Shown in pieces: positions 1 to 5,251 of a stretch of DNA of 5,251 nucleotides. Below the pieces are notes generated by a model, which was not told the origin of the DNA, did not search any database, and saw only the letters and a list, made by a program, of their open reading frames with translations. The position numbers and the translations under genes were made by a program. The number at the start of each line of letters is the position of its first letter. Within the stretch, counting starts at the first letter, position 1. The stretch is from Micrococcales bacterium (GTDB lineage Bacteria; Actinomycetota; Actinomycetes; Actinomycetales; Dermatophilaceae), in assembly GCA_003132125.1 (NCBI GenBank), contig PKWT01000372.1, forward strand, positions 4,606-9,856, given 5' to 3'.

Positions 1-1
1 C

Positions 2-979
2 TCAGACGGCTGCGCCCTCGGCTGCGTCGGCCATCCGGCGGCGGGTACGAACTGACCGGATCGAGTCGAGTGTCAACACCAGCAGAGCTATCCAGACGAT
101 GCCGAAGCCGATCCAGCGGCTGGTCTTCATGGACTCGCCCAGCAGCAGCACGCCGCAGAGCAGCTGCAGGACGGGCGTGATGAACTGCAGGAGGCCGATA
201 GTCACGAGCGGCACCCGCCTGGCCGCCGCCGCGAAGAGCAGCAGCGGCACGGCAGTCACGACGCCGGCTGACGCCAGGAGCAGCGGATGGCTCGGAGAGC
301 TGGCGGTGAAGGTCGTCTCACCCTGGGTGCTGAGCCACACGAGGATGACGAGCGCGATCGGGGCCAGCACCGCCGTCTCCGAGGTCAGGCTCTGGAAGGC
401 GCCGAGCGAGGTGCCGAGCCGCTTCTTCATCAGCCCATAGAGAGCGAACGAGAACGCCAGGCTCAGAGCGATCCACGGCGGGCGTCCGAAGTCGATCGTG
501 AGATAGACCCCGGCGGCCAGCCCGATCGCCATCGCCAGCCACTGAAGAGCGCGAAGCCGTTCGCGCAGGACGATCACGCCGATCGCCACGGTCACGATCG
601 GGTTGAGGAAGTAGCCCAATGACGCCTCGGTCACATGGTGGGCCACCACGGCGCCCACGTAGATGACCCAGTTGACACCGATCAGCAGCCCGGCGAGCGT
701 GACGGCCCCCAGCATCCGGGGGTTGCCGAACACCGACCGGCTCCACGCGAACTCGCGCCGGACCGCAAGAACCGCCGCGCAGAAGAGCAGGGTCCACAGG
801 ATGCGGTGGGCCAAGATCTCCCACGCGCCGGCCGGTGCGAGCAGGTGGAAATACAGGGGGAATGCGCCCCATATCGCATAAGCTCCAGCGCCGTATGCCG
901 TGCCGCGTCGTGCGTCCTGCCCGTCGCTGGCGTCCTGCCCGCCGCTGGTGGAGAGCTCGGTCAATCGGCGACTGTCCAC
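2..979 (-). CDS. rarD: RarD-type EamA-family permease
   Basis: This is a polytopic inner-membrane protein of the EamA (drug/metabolite transporter) superfamily, RarD subfamily. Substrates of RarD proteins are poorly defined, and the 'chloramphenicol sensitive' label is historical. The 325 residues show about ten hydrophobic segments. RarD hallmarks in order are YAIWGAFPLYF (34-44), EILAHRILW (54-62), NWVIYVGAV (103-111), EASLGYFLNPIV (118-129), FALYGLMKK (178-186) and GLLQFITPVLQ (262-272). The C-terminus is basic and probably cytoplasmic. E. coli RarD is about 296 residues; the extra length is a polar N-terminal tail of about 28 residues containing a hexapeptide repeat. The GTG start used here overlaps korB by 19 bp. 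A TTG at 964-962, overlapping the korB stop as TTGA, is an alternative. Neither has a clear ribosome binding site. The overlap implies co-transcription with korAB. The family call is secure, the start is not, and the substrate is unknown. Confidence 0.9.
   Translation of the reverse strand: MDSRRLTELSTSGGQDASDGQDARRGTAYGAGAYAIWGAFPLYFHLLAPAGAWEILAHRILWTLLFCAAVLAVRREFAWSRSVFGNPRMLGAVTLAGLLIGVNWVIYVGAVVAHHVTEASLGYFLNPIVTVAIGVIVLRERLRALQWLAMAIGLAAGVYLTIDFGRPPWIALSLAFSFALYGLMKKRLGTSLGAFQSLTSETAVLAPIALVILVWLSTQGETTFTASSPSHPLLLASAGVVTAVPLLLFAAAARRVPLVTIGLLQFITPVLQLLCGVLLLGESMKTSRWIGFGIVWIALLVLTLDSIRSVRTRRRMADAAEGAAV
913..948. repeat. Two-copy 18 bp tandem repeat in the rarD 5' end
   Basis: Positions 913-930 and 931-948 are 18 bp head-to-tail copies that differ at one base (924 T against 942 C). 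Read on the minus strand they encode the hexapeptides SGGQDA and SDGQDA in the polar tail ahead of the first membrane segment of the permease. Both copies keep the reading frame. Replication slippage is the likely origin, and copy number may vary between strains. The repeat also casts doubt on how much of this tail is under functional constraint. Confidence 0.8.
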
Positions 980-2043
980 GTGTCGTTGCCCATCAGAAGA
1001 GCCCCAAGGTCGGCGTCGGTTGCGCTGCCACCGGCGGCGTTGACGACGTCGTCGATCTGGGCGTGCACGAGGTCTTCGTAGGTCGGACGTGAGACGTTAC
1101 GGAAGATGCCCATCGGGATGTGGGCCATGGTCGGGTCGTCGAGCCGGGAGAGCTGGAACGCCGTGGACGGGTCGTCAGCGCCGGCGTCGTGAACAACGAC
1201 CCGCGACATGTCAGCGCCCTCGGCCTCAACAACCGTCAGCTCGCCGGAGTCGCCGCGCGCCACAAGCTTGTCGGCACCCACGCGCACCGGCTGGCCGTCC
1301 TCGAGGTGGACGACCCGTGCTTCGGCTTCGTCGCGGTCCTTGAGCAGCTCGTAGGCGCCATCGTTGAAGATGGGGCAGTTCTGATAGATCTCGACCAGCG
1401 CCGTGCCACGGTGTTCGGCGGCTGCGCGAAGCACCGAGGTGAGGTGCTTGCGGTCCGTGTCCATGGTTCGTGCCACGAACGTGGCCTCCGAGCCCAAGGC
1501 CAACGACACCGGGTTGAACGGCCTGTCGACCGAGCCGTACGGCGACGACTTGGTGATCTTGCCCAACTCCGAGGTGGGGGAGTACTGACCCTTGGTCAGG
1601 CCGTAGATCCTGTTGTTGAACAACAGGATCTTGAGGTTGACGTTGCGCCGCATGGCGTGGATCAGGTGGTTGCCGCCGATGGACAACGCGTCACCGTCGC
1701 CGGTGACGACCCACACCGACAGATCCTGTCGTGCCGTGGCCAGCCCGGTTGCGATGGCTGGAGCGCGGCCGTGGATCGAGTGCACTCCGTAGGTGTTCAT
1801 GTAGAACGGGAAGCGCGAGGAGCATCCGATACCGGAGACGAAGACGATGTTTTCGCGCTTGAGTCCGAGCTCGGGCAGGAATCCCTGGACCGCTGCCAGG
1901 ATCGAGTAGTCGCCACAGCCCGCGCACCAGCGGGGCTCCATGTCGCTGGCGAGCTCTTTCTTGTTCAGCGGCGGCGCGTCTTCGTGAAGATGAGGCACCC
2001 CAAAGGTGCCAGCACCCGGCATACCGAGGTCGATGGTGGTCAT
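961..2043 (-). CDS. korB: 2-oxoglutarate:ferredoxin oxidoreductase, beta subunit
   Basis: This is the TPP- and [4Fe-4S]-binding subunit of the cytoplasmic enzyme that oxidatively decarboxylates 2-oxoglutarate to succinyl-CoA and passes two electrons to ferredoxin. The 360 residues begin MTTIDLGM. The cluster ligands are visible as C40 and C43 (RWCAGCGDY), C74 (GIGCSS) and C223 (QNCPIFND). Their spacing of 3, 34 and 183 closely matches the C12/C15/C46/C197 set of Sulfolobus OFOR beta. The TPP motif runs from GDGD (115-118) to NN (143-144), followed by RIYGLTKGQYSPTS. The last ~130 residues, with HIPMGIFRNVSRPTYEDL, fit the PFO-beta C-terminal domain. The ATG at 2043 overlaps the korA stop as ATGA and has GGAG seven bases upstream, so it is preferred over an in-frame extension of 101 residues that runs inside korA. 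Translational coupling to korA gives the 1:1 subunit supply that the complex needs. Specificity for 2-oxoglutarate is inferred from the family. Confidence 0.95.
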   Translation of the reverse strand: MTTIDLGMPGAGTFGVPHLHEDAPPLNKKELASDMEPRWCAGCGDYSILAAVQGFLPELGLKRENIVFVSGIGCSSRFPFYMNTYGVHSIHGRAPAIATGLATARQDLSVWVVTGDGDALSIGGNHLIHAMRRNVNLKILLFNNRIYGLTKGQYSPTSELGKITKSSPYGSVDRPFNPVSLALGSEATFVARTMDTDRKHLTSVLRAAAEHRGTALVEIYQNCPIFNDGAYELLKDRDEAEARVVHLEDGQPVRVGADKLVARGDSGELTVVEAEGADMSRVVVHDAGADDPSTAFQLSRLDDPTMAHIPMGIFRNVSRPTYEDLVHAQIDDVVNAAGGSATDADLGALLMGNDTWTVAD

Positions 2044-3920
2044 CGGATGGCTCCGCTCAGGTTGGCTGTGGCTTTGCTCAGGACGGCTGCGAGCTCGATC
2101 GAGGTGAAGGGCAACCCGCGGACCTGCGTGTAGGACTGCACGTCCACGAGGTACTTGGCTCGCAGCATGAGGGAGAGCTGGCCCAGGTTCATCTCGGGCA
2201 CGATCACTTGCTCGTAACGAGCGAGCACCTCCCCGAGGTTGGGTGGGAAGGGGTTGAGATGGCGCAGATGGGCATGGGCGACGTTGATGCCGTCCTTGCG
2301 GGCCAGGCGGACGGCTTCCGCGATCGGGCCGTAGGTGGATCCCCAACCCAGGATCAGGACGCCCGCGTCGCCTGACGGATCGTCCACCACCAGGTCAGGG
2401 AGGCTCTTGGCGATGCCGTCGATCTTGGCCTGGCGCAGGCGCACCATCTTGTCGTGGTTGTCGGGGTCGTAGGAGAGGTTGCCGGTGATGTCGGCCTTCT
2501 CGATCCCGCCGATGACATGTTCCAGGCCCGAGGTGCCGGGGAGGGTCCACGGACGAGCCAGTGTCTCGGGGTCACGCAGGTAGGGGTGGAACACCGGTTC
2601 GCCGTTGGCATCAACGTCATTGGGCTCCGTGGTGAAGTCAATGTCGATCTGCCGAAGCTTGGCGACGTCAGGGATGAGCCACGGCTCGGAGCCGTTGGCG
2701 AGGTAGCCGTCGGAGAGCACGAACACCGGGGTCCGGTAGGTCGTGGCCATCTCGACTGCTTCGAAAGCAGCGTTGAAGCAGTCGCCCGGGGACTGCGGCG
2801 CGATGATCGCACAGGGGGACTCGCCGTTGCGGCCATACATGGCCTGCAGCAGGTCGGACTGCTCGGTCTTGGTCGGCAGGCCGGTGGATGGTCCGCCTCG
2901 CTGGACATCGACGACCACCAGAGGCAGCTCCAGCATGACCGCGAGGCCGATCGCCTCGGACTTGAGCGCAACACCGGGACCGGACGTGGCTGTGACGCCG
3001 AGGGCGCCTCCGTACGAGGCTCCGATCGCGGTGCCGACGCCGGCGATCTCGTCCTCGACCTGCATCGTGATGACGCCGAACCTCTTCAGCTTGGCAAGGA
3101 CGTGGAGGATGTCCGTGGCCGGTGTGATCGGGTAGGCGCCCATGGCCAGCTGCAACCCACTGCGGTGCGCCGCAGCCACCAGGCCATAGGCGAGGGCCGT
3201 ATTACCGACGATGTTGCGGTAGGCGCCGCCCTGCATCTTGGCAGGGGCGATCTCATACGTGACGGCAAAGTCCTCTGTGGTCTCGCCGTAGTTGAAGCCC
3301 GCGTTCAGGGCCGCGAGGTTGGCCTCGAGGATGTCGGGCTTGGACCCGAACTTGTTCTTCAGGAACTGCTCGGTGCCGGTTGTCGGGCGGGTGTACAGCC
3401 ACGACAGGAGACCGAGAGCGAACATGTTCTTGGACCGCTCCTTGTCCTTGCGGGACAAGTCGAAGTCGGCGAGCGCGTCGACGGTGAGGGAGGTCAGTCG
3501 CAGCGGGTGCAGGTGGTAGCTCTCGAGGCTGCCGTCCTCGACCGGAGACACGTCGTAGCCGACCTTGGCCAGGTTGCGCTTGGTGAACTCGTCAGTGTTG
3601 ACGATGATCGTTGCCCCACGGGGGAGATCGCCCAGGTTGGCCTTGAGCGCGGCCGGGTTCATCGCCACGAGCACGTCGGGTGCGTCGCCGGGGGTCAGGA
3701 CGTGGTGGTCGGCGAAATGCAGCTGGAAGCTCGAGACACCGAGCAGGGTGCCCTGAGGGGCACGGATCTCGGCAGGGTAGTTGGGCAGGGTGGACAGGTC
3801 GTTGCCCAGCGCGGCGGTCTCGGAGGTGAAGCGGTCTCCGGTGAGCTGCATGCCGTCACCCGAGTCCCCAGCAAAACGAATTACGACGCTGTCAAGACTT
3901 TCAACTGGCTTGATACTCAT
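2040..3920 (-). CDS. korA: 2-oxoglutarate:ferredoxin oxidoreductase, alpha subunit (gamma-alpha fusion)
   Basis: This is the large subunit of the KorAB 2-oxoacid:ferredoxin oxidoreductase, an oxygen-tolerant type known from mycobacteria and other actinobacteria as an alternative to 2-oxoglutarate dehydrogenase. The 626 residues begin MSIKPVES. Residues ~10-200 are the gamma (CoA-side) domain, opening VVIRFAGDSGDGMQLTGDRF (12-31). Residues ~230-460 are the pyrimidine-binding alpha domain, with the family motif YPITPATD (263-270), VEDEIAGVGTAIGAS (288-302) and GGPSTGLPTKTEQ (342-354). Residues ~515-626 are the C-terminal domain II, with ILGWGSTYGP and LRHLNPFPPN. Length and domain order are normal for the fused form. 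The start at 3920 has GGGGA at suitable spacing. An in-frame ATG at 3989 would add 23 residues, but it lies inside the probable -10 element and the added part contains a TTA codon, so I rejected it. No ferredoxin gene is in the window. Confidence 0.95.
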   Translation of the reverse strand: MSIKPVESLDSVVIRFAGDSGDGMQLTGDRFTSETAALGNDLSTLPNYPAEIRAPQGTLLGVSSFQLHFADHHVLTPGDAPDVLVAMNPAALKANLGDLPRGATIIVNTDEFTKRNLAKVGYDVSPVEDGSLESYHLHPLRLTSLTVDALADFDLSRKDKERSKNMFALGLLSWLYTRPTTGTEQFLKNKFGSKPDILEANLAALNAGFNYGETTEDFAVTYEIAPAKMQGGAYRNIVGNTALAYGLVAAAHRSGLQLAMGAYPITPATDILHVLAKLKRFGVITMQVEDEIAGVGTAIGASYGGALGVTATSGPGVALKSEAIGLAVMLELPLVVVDVQRGGPSTGLPTKTEQSDLLQAMYGRNGESPCAIIAPQSPGDCFNAAFEAVEMATTYRTPVFVLSDGYLANGSEPWLIPDVAKLRQIDIDFTTEPNDVDANGEPVFHPYLRDPETLARPWTLPGTSGLEHVIGGIEKADITGNLSYDPDNHDKMVRLRQAKIDGIAKSLPDLVVDDPSGDAGVLILGWGSTYGPIAEAVRLARKDGINVAHAHLRHLNPFPPNLGEVLARYEQVIVPEMNLGQLSLMLRAKYLVDVQSYTQVRGLPFTSIELAAVLSKATANLSGAIR

Positions 3921-3953
3921 TCCGTGCGTCCCCACCAGACTTCTCGATTTGTC

Positions 3954-3971
3954 CCCAGGACGTCCCTGTGG
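3954..3971 (-). promoter_or_regulatory. Possible hairpin in the korA 5' leader
   Basis: Read on the minus strand, this stretch can pair as CCaCAGG / CCTGGG around a five-base loop (GACGT). That is six base pairs with one bulged A. It would sit about 10 bases into the transcript if the -10 at 3988-3993 is used, and about 34 bases upstream of the korA start codon. It is too far from the start to hide the ribosome site, and there is no following U tract, so it is not a terminator. A role in mRNA stability or as a protein-binding site is possible. In GC-rich DNA such a stem could also be chance. Confidence 0.25.
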
Positions 3972-3987
3972 CGTTAAGACTCGATAC

Positions 3988-4018
3988 ATATTAGTCGCCG
4001 TCCGGATGGTGCTGTCTG
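3988..4018 (-). promoter_or_regulatory. Probable korA-korB-rarD promoter
   Basis: TAATAT on the minus strand (3993-3988) is the best sigma-70-type -10 match in the divergent region and stands out in GC-rich surroundings. A partial -35, CAGACA (4018-4013, four of six matches to TTGACA), lies 19 bases upstream, which is slightly long. Transcription would begin near 3981, leaving a leader of about 60 bases before the korA ATG at 3920. A near-palindrome, CCGTCCGGATGG (3998-4009), occupies the -10/-35 spacer and could be an operator. The -10 is reasonably supported and the -35 is weak. Confidence 0.5.
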
Positions 4019-4019
4019 G

Positions 4020-4032
4020 CAGGTCTGACCTG
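4020..4032. promoter_or_regulatory. Perfect 13 bp palindrome, candidate operator
   Basis: CAGGTC-T-GACCTG is a perfect inverted repeat with 6 bp arms and a single central base. It lies between the two proposed promoters: its centre is about 45 bases upstream of the inferred korA transcription start and about 68 bases upstream of the nuoA start codon. The compact symmetry suits a dimeric helix-turn-helix regulator that could act on both directions at once. No regulator gene is in the window and I do not recognise the motif as a named operator. Confidence 0.4.
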
Positions 4033-4033
4033 T

Positions 4034-4055
4034 ACCTACCCCCGCACCTACCCCG
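4034..4055. repeat. Direct repeat ACCTACCCC, two copies, 12 bp period
   Basis: The motif ACCTACCCC(C)G occurs at 4034-4044 and again at 4046-4055, with starts 12 bp apart. A shorter ACCT lies just before them, at 4028-4031, inside the palindrome. The run is strongly strand-asymmetric in C. It sits in the untranscribed part of the divergent region between the palindrome and the proposed nuoA -10. Direct repeats of this spacing can bind an activator, but low-complexity drift is an equal possibility. Confidence 0.4.
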
Positions 4056-4080
4056 ATCCGGAACCGCTCGGGCCGCTGAC

Positions 4081-4086
4081 TAGGCT
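4081..4086 (+). promoter_or_regulatory. Candidate -10 element for a leaderless nuoA transcript
   Basis: TAGGCT fits the actinobacterial -10 pattern TANNNT and ends seven bases before the GTG start of nuoA. Transcription would then begin at or within a base of the start codon, giving a leaderless mRNA. This fits the lack of a convincing ribosome binding site ahead of nuoA, in contrast to the clear ones ahead of nuoB and nuoC. No good TTGACA-like -35 is visible. The expected position carries CCGGAA, and GGAACC at 4060-4065 resembles an ECF-sigma -35. Moderate to low confidence. Confidence 0.4.
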
Positions 4087-4093
4087 GACCGGC

Positions 4094-4453
4094 GTGAATC
4101 CGTATCTCACCGTCGGTGGCGTCGTCATTGCTGGCGCACTCCTCTTTGTTGCCGCCATGGCGGCCCGTCGACTGGTCGCACCACAAGCGCCGACGGCCAT
4201 GAAGCTCACGACCTACGAATGCGGTGTCGACCCCGTGGGGGAGGGCTGGGCGCAGACGAACGTGCGGTACTTCCTCTATGCGTTTCTCTACGTGATCTTC
4301 GCCGTCGACGCCGTCTACCTCTTCCCGTGGGCCACGGTGATCCGCAGCGCCGACCTCGGCATGGCTTCGCTGGCCGAGATGGGCATCTTCATCGGTGTGG
4401 TCCTGGTTGGCCTGGCCCATGCGGCGCGACGCGGCCTGATGAGGTGGCTCTGA
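4094..4453 (+). CDS. nuoA: NADH-quinone oxidoreductase (complex I) subunit A, divergent paralogue
   Basis: This small membrane subunit of complex I sits beside NuoH/J/K near the quinone site. The 119 residues match the family length. Three membrane segments are seen at about 5-25, 59-82 and 94-112. The loop between the first and second carries the family signature TYECGVDPVGEGW (40-52). The second segment ends VIFAVDAVYLFPWA (67-80), where most NuoA proteins have FDxE before the LFPWA motif. Here the Asp is Ala70 and the Glu is Asp72. The start is GTG at 4094, and no strong Shine-Dalgarno precedes it. The stop overlaps the nuoB ATG as TGATG, so the two are coupled. It is divergent from korA. 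I infer it belongs to a second Nuo cluster rather than the standard 14-gene operon, because of the altered motif and the korAB neighbour. Confidence 0.92.
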   Translation: MNPYLTVGGVVIAGALLFVAAMAARRLVAPQAPTAMKLTTYECGVDPVGEGWAQTNVRYFLYAFLYVIFAVDAVYLFPWATVIRSADLGMASLAEMGIFIGVVLVGLAHAARRGLMRWL

Positions 4454-5058
4454 TGCCCGTCGATCTGCCCATGCCTCGCATCGGCGCGGTCAACGACGAC
4501 GCGCCCCGCCCGATCAAGCTCGTCCTCAACTGGGGCCGGCGCTACAGCCTCTGGGTGTTCAACTTCGGACTGGCCTGCTGCGCCATCGAGTTCATCTCCG
4601 CGTCCATGGCGCGCCACGACTTCATGCGTCTGGGCGTCATCCCCTTCGCGCCGGGCCCACGGCAGGCAGACCTGATGATCGTCTCGGGCACGGTCACGGA
4701 CAAGATGGCCCCGGCGATCCGCAGACTGTATGACCAGATGCCCGAGCCCAAGTACGTCATCTCGTTCGGGGCCTGCGCCAACAGCGGTGGCCCCTACTGG
4801 GACTCATACTGCGTGACCAAAGGCGTCGAACAGCTGATCCCGGTCGACGTCTATGTGCCGGGCTGCCCGCCGCGCCCGGAGGCCCTGCTTCAGGGCATCA
4901 TCCGCCTGCAGGAGAAGATCGCCTCAGAAACGTTGTCCAACAAAGCAATTCGTGCAAAGTATGCAGGGTCGCGGCGCGCCGCCTCAGGCGAGGTGACGCG
5001 TCCTTTGCTGTCCAAGCCGGAAGTGACCGGTCGCGATACCGCTGGAGTGCCGTCATGA
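4453..5058 (+). CDS. nuoB: NADH-quinone oxidoreductase (complex I) subunit B
   Basis: This peripheral-arm subunit holds cluster N2, the [4Fe-4S] centre that hands electrons to quinone. Its 201 residues carry all four N2 ligands: the tandem pair C42-C43 (GLACCAIEF), C108 (FGACANSGG) and C138 (VPGCPPRPEAL). PRQADLMIVSGTVTDKMAP (69-87) and YDQMPEPKYVISFGA (93-107) are classic NuoB blocks. The segment before PRQ reads FAPG, where most NuoB have a form like FRAS, pointing to a divergent lineage. After the core (to ~157) a polar tail of about 40 residues is unlike the compact end of many homologues, and its DNA has an AT-richer patch. The ATG at 4453 shares a base with the nuoA stop and follows GAGGTGG by five bases. 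An in-frame extension of 78 residues back into nuoA is an artefact. The gene overlaps nuoC as ATGA. Confidence 0.95.
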   Translation: MPVDLPMPRIGAVNDDAPRPIKLVLNWGRRYSLWVFNFGLACCAIEFISASMARHDFMRLGVIPFAPGPRQADLMIVSGTVTDKMAPAIRRLYDQMPEPKYVISFGACANSGGPYWDSYCVTKGVEQLIPVDVYVPGCPPRPEALLQGIIRLQEKIASETLSNKAIRAKYAGSRRAASGEVTRPLLSKPEVTGRDTAGVPS

Positions 5059-5251
5059 GTGAGACGCCCTGTCGCGAGGTACCCCTCCAGGAGTGGACCG
5101 CCGCGCTGACGGCTGCTCGCGGCGAGGGTTTTGACTTCTTTGACTGGCTGACCGCGGTCGATCAGACGGACGTGGAGGAAGCTCCCGGCTTCGACCTCGT
5201 CTGCCATCTGATGAACAGCTCAACCGGACGCGGCGCGCTGGCTCGTGTTCT
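5055..5251 (+). CDS. nuoC: NADH-quinone oxidoreductase subunit C-like (30 kDa subunit), 5' part
   Basis: Only the first 65 complete codons are in the window, and the gene runs off the right edge. The reading frame starts at an ATG overlapping the nuoB stop (ATGA), with GGAG seven bases upstream. The block FFDWLTAVDQTD (28-39), followed by GFDLVCHLMNS (45-55), fits the opening of the 30 kDa subunit family, where a D(W)LTAVD motif precedes a strand of the form F-x-V-x-Y/H-L. NuoC forms part of the Q module next to NuoB and NuoD. The family motif starts only about 28 residues in, so this is a short-N-terminus NuoC. A NuoCD fusion cannot be excluded from this fragment. Order after nuoA and nuoB supports the assignment. 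Confidence 0.8.
   Translation, partial: MSETPCREVPLQEWTAALTAARGEGFDFFDWLTAVDQTDVEEAPGFDLVCHLMNSSTGRGALARV

Noticed and set aside
1120..2133. A 337-residue open frame on the plus strand opposite korB
   Set aside because: The translation has no recognisable domain and spans the korB/korA junction. korB is unmistakable on the minus strand.
2044..2346. A 101-residue N-terminal extension of korB inside korA
   Set aside because: The extension is rich in R, P and S, typical of an out-of-frame reading. The ATG at 2043 has a GGAG at good spacing and overlaps the korA stop as ATGA.
2454..3977. A 507-residue open frame on the plus strand opposite korA
   Set aside because: It is the mirror of the korA codon pattern in GC-rich DNA. 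Its translation is low-complexity (G, V, R, D-rich) with no family motif, while korA on the other strand matches its family along its whole length.
3921..3989. A 23-residue extension of korA starting at the ATG at 3989
   Set aside because: That ATG lies within the proposed TAATAT promoter element, the extension uses the rare TTA codon, and the family N-terminus fits a start at 3920.
3921..4093. Intrinsic terminator between the divergent operons
   Set aside because: Both operons point away from this region, and no GC stem is followed by a T tract on either strand.
3974..4420. A 148-residue minus-strand open frame opposite nuoA and the divergent promoter region
   Set aside because: It is antisense to a clear nuoA, has no family motif, and would run across both proposed promoters.
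4219..4452. A 78-residue N-terminal extension of nuoB
   Set aside because: It is an arginine- and glycine-rich out-of-frame reading of nuoA. The ATG at 4453 has a strong GAGGTGG upstream and matches normal NuoB length.
1..5251. CRISPR array, tRNA or rRNA gene, insertion sequence or phage attachment site
   Set aside because: Coding is almost continuous. I saw no regularly spaced repeats, tRNA-like cloverleaf, transposase or terminal inverted repeats.

Overview
This 5.25 kb window is GC-rich, and its gene content fits a high-GC actinobacterium. The clues are a two-subunit KorA/KorB 2-oxoglutarate:ferredoxin oxidoreductase, GTG starts, tightly overlapping genes, and NuoA/NuoB sequences that look like the second, 'orphan' complex I cluster known from streptomycetes and relatives. 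I cannot place it to genus.

Layout. On the minus strand, read from about position 3980 down to 2, lie korA (3920-2040), korB (2043-961) and a RarD-type EamA-family permease (979-2). The genes overlap: ATGA at korA/korB and 19 bp at korB/rarD. They therefore read as one operon. On the plus strand, diverging from korA, lie nuoA (4094-4453), nuoB (4453-5058) and the start of a nuoC-like gene (5055 to the window edge). These are also chained by TGATG and ATGA overlaps. Coding is almost continuous. The only real gap is the 173 bp divergent region 3921-4093. It holds a likely korA -10 element, a likely -10 for a leaderless nuoA mRNA, a perfect 13 bp palindrome, and short direct and inverted repeats.

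How the genes may work together. KorAB oxidises 2-oxoglutarate to succinyl-CoA and reduces ferredoxin. A Nuo complex built without the NADH-oxidising NuoE/F/G module would accept electrons from ferredoxin and pass them to quinone while pumping ions. The divergent pairing of korAB with nuoABC suggests this link, but the window stops inside nuoC. It therefore does not show whether nuoE, nuoF and nuoG are absent. The NuoA copy also lacks the usual Asp of the FD(x)E motif (it has Ala70 and Asp72), which marks it as a divergent paralogue. The permease looks like a co-transcribed passenger of unknown substrate.
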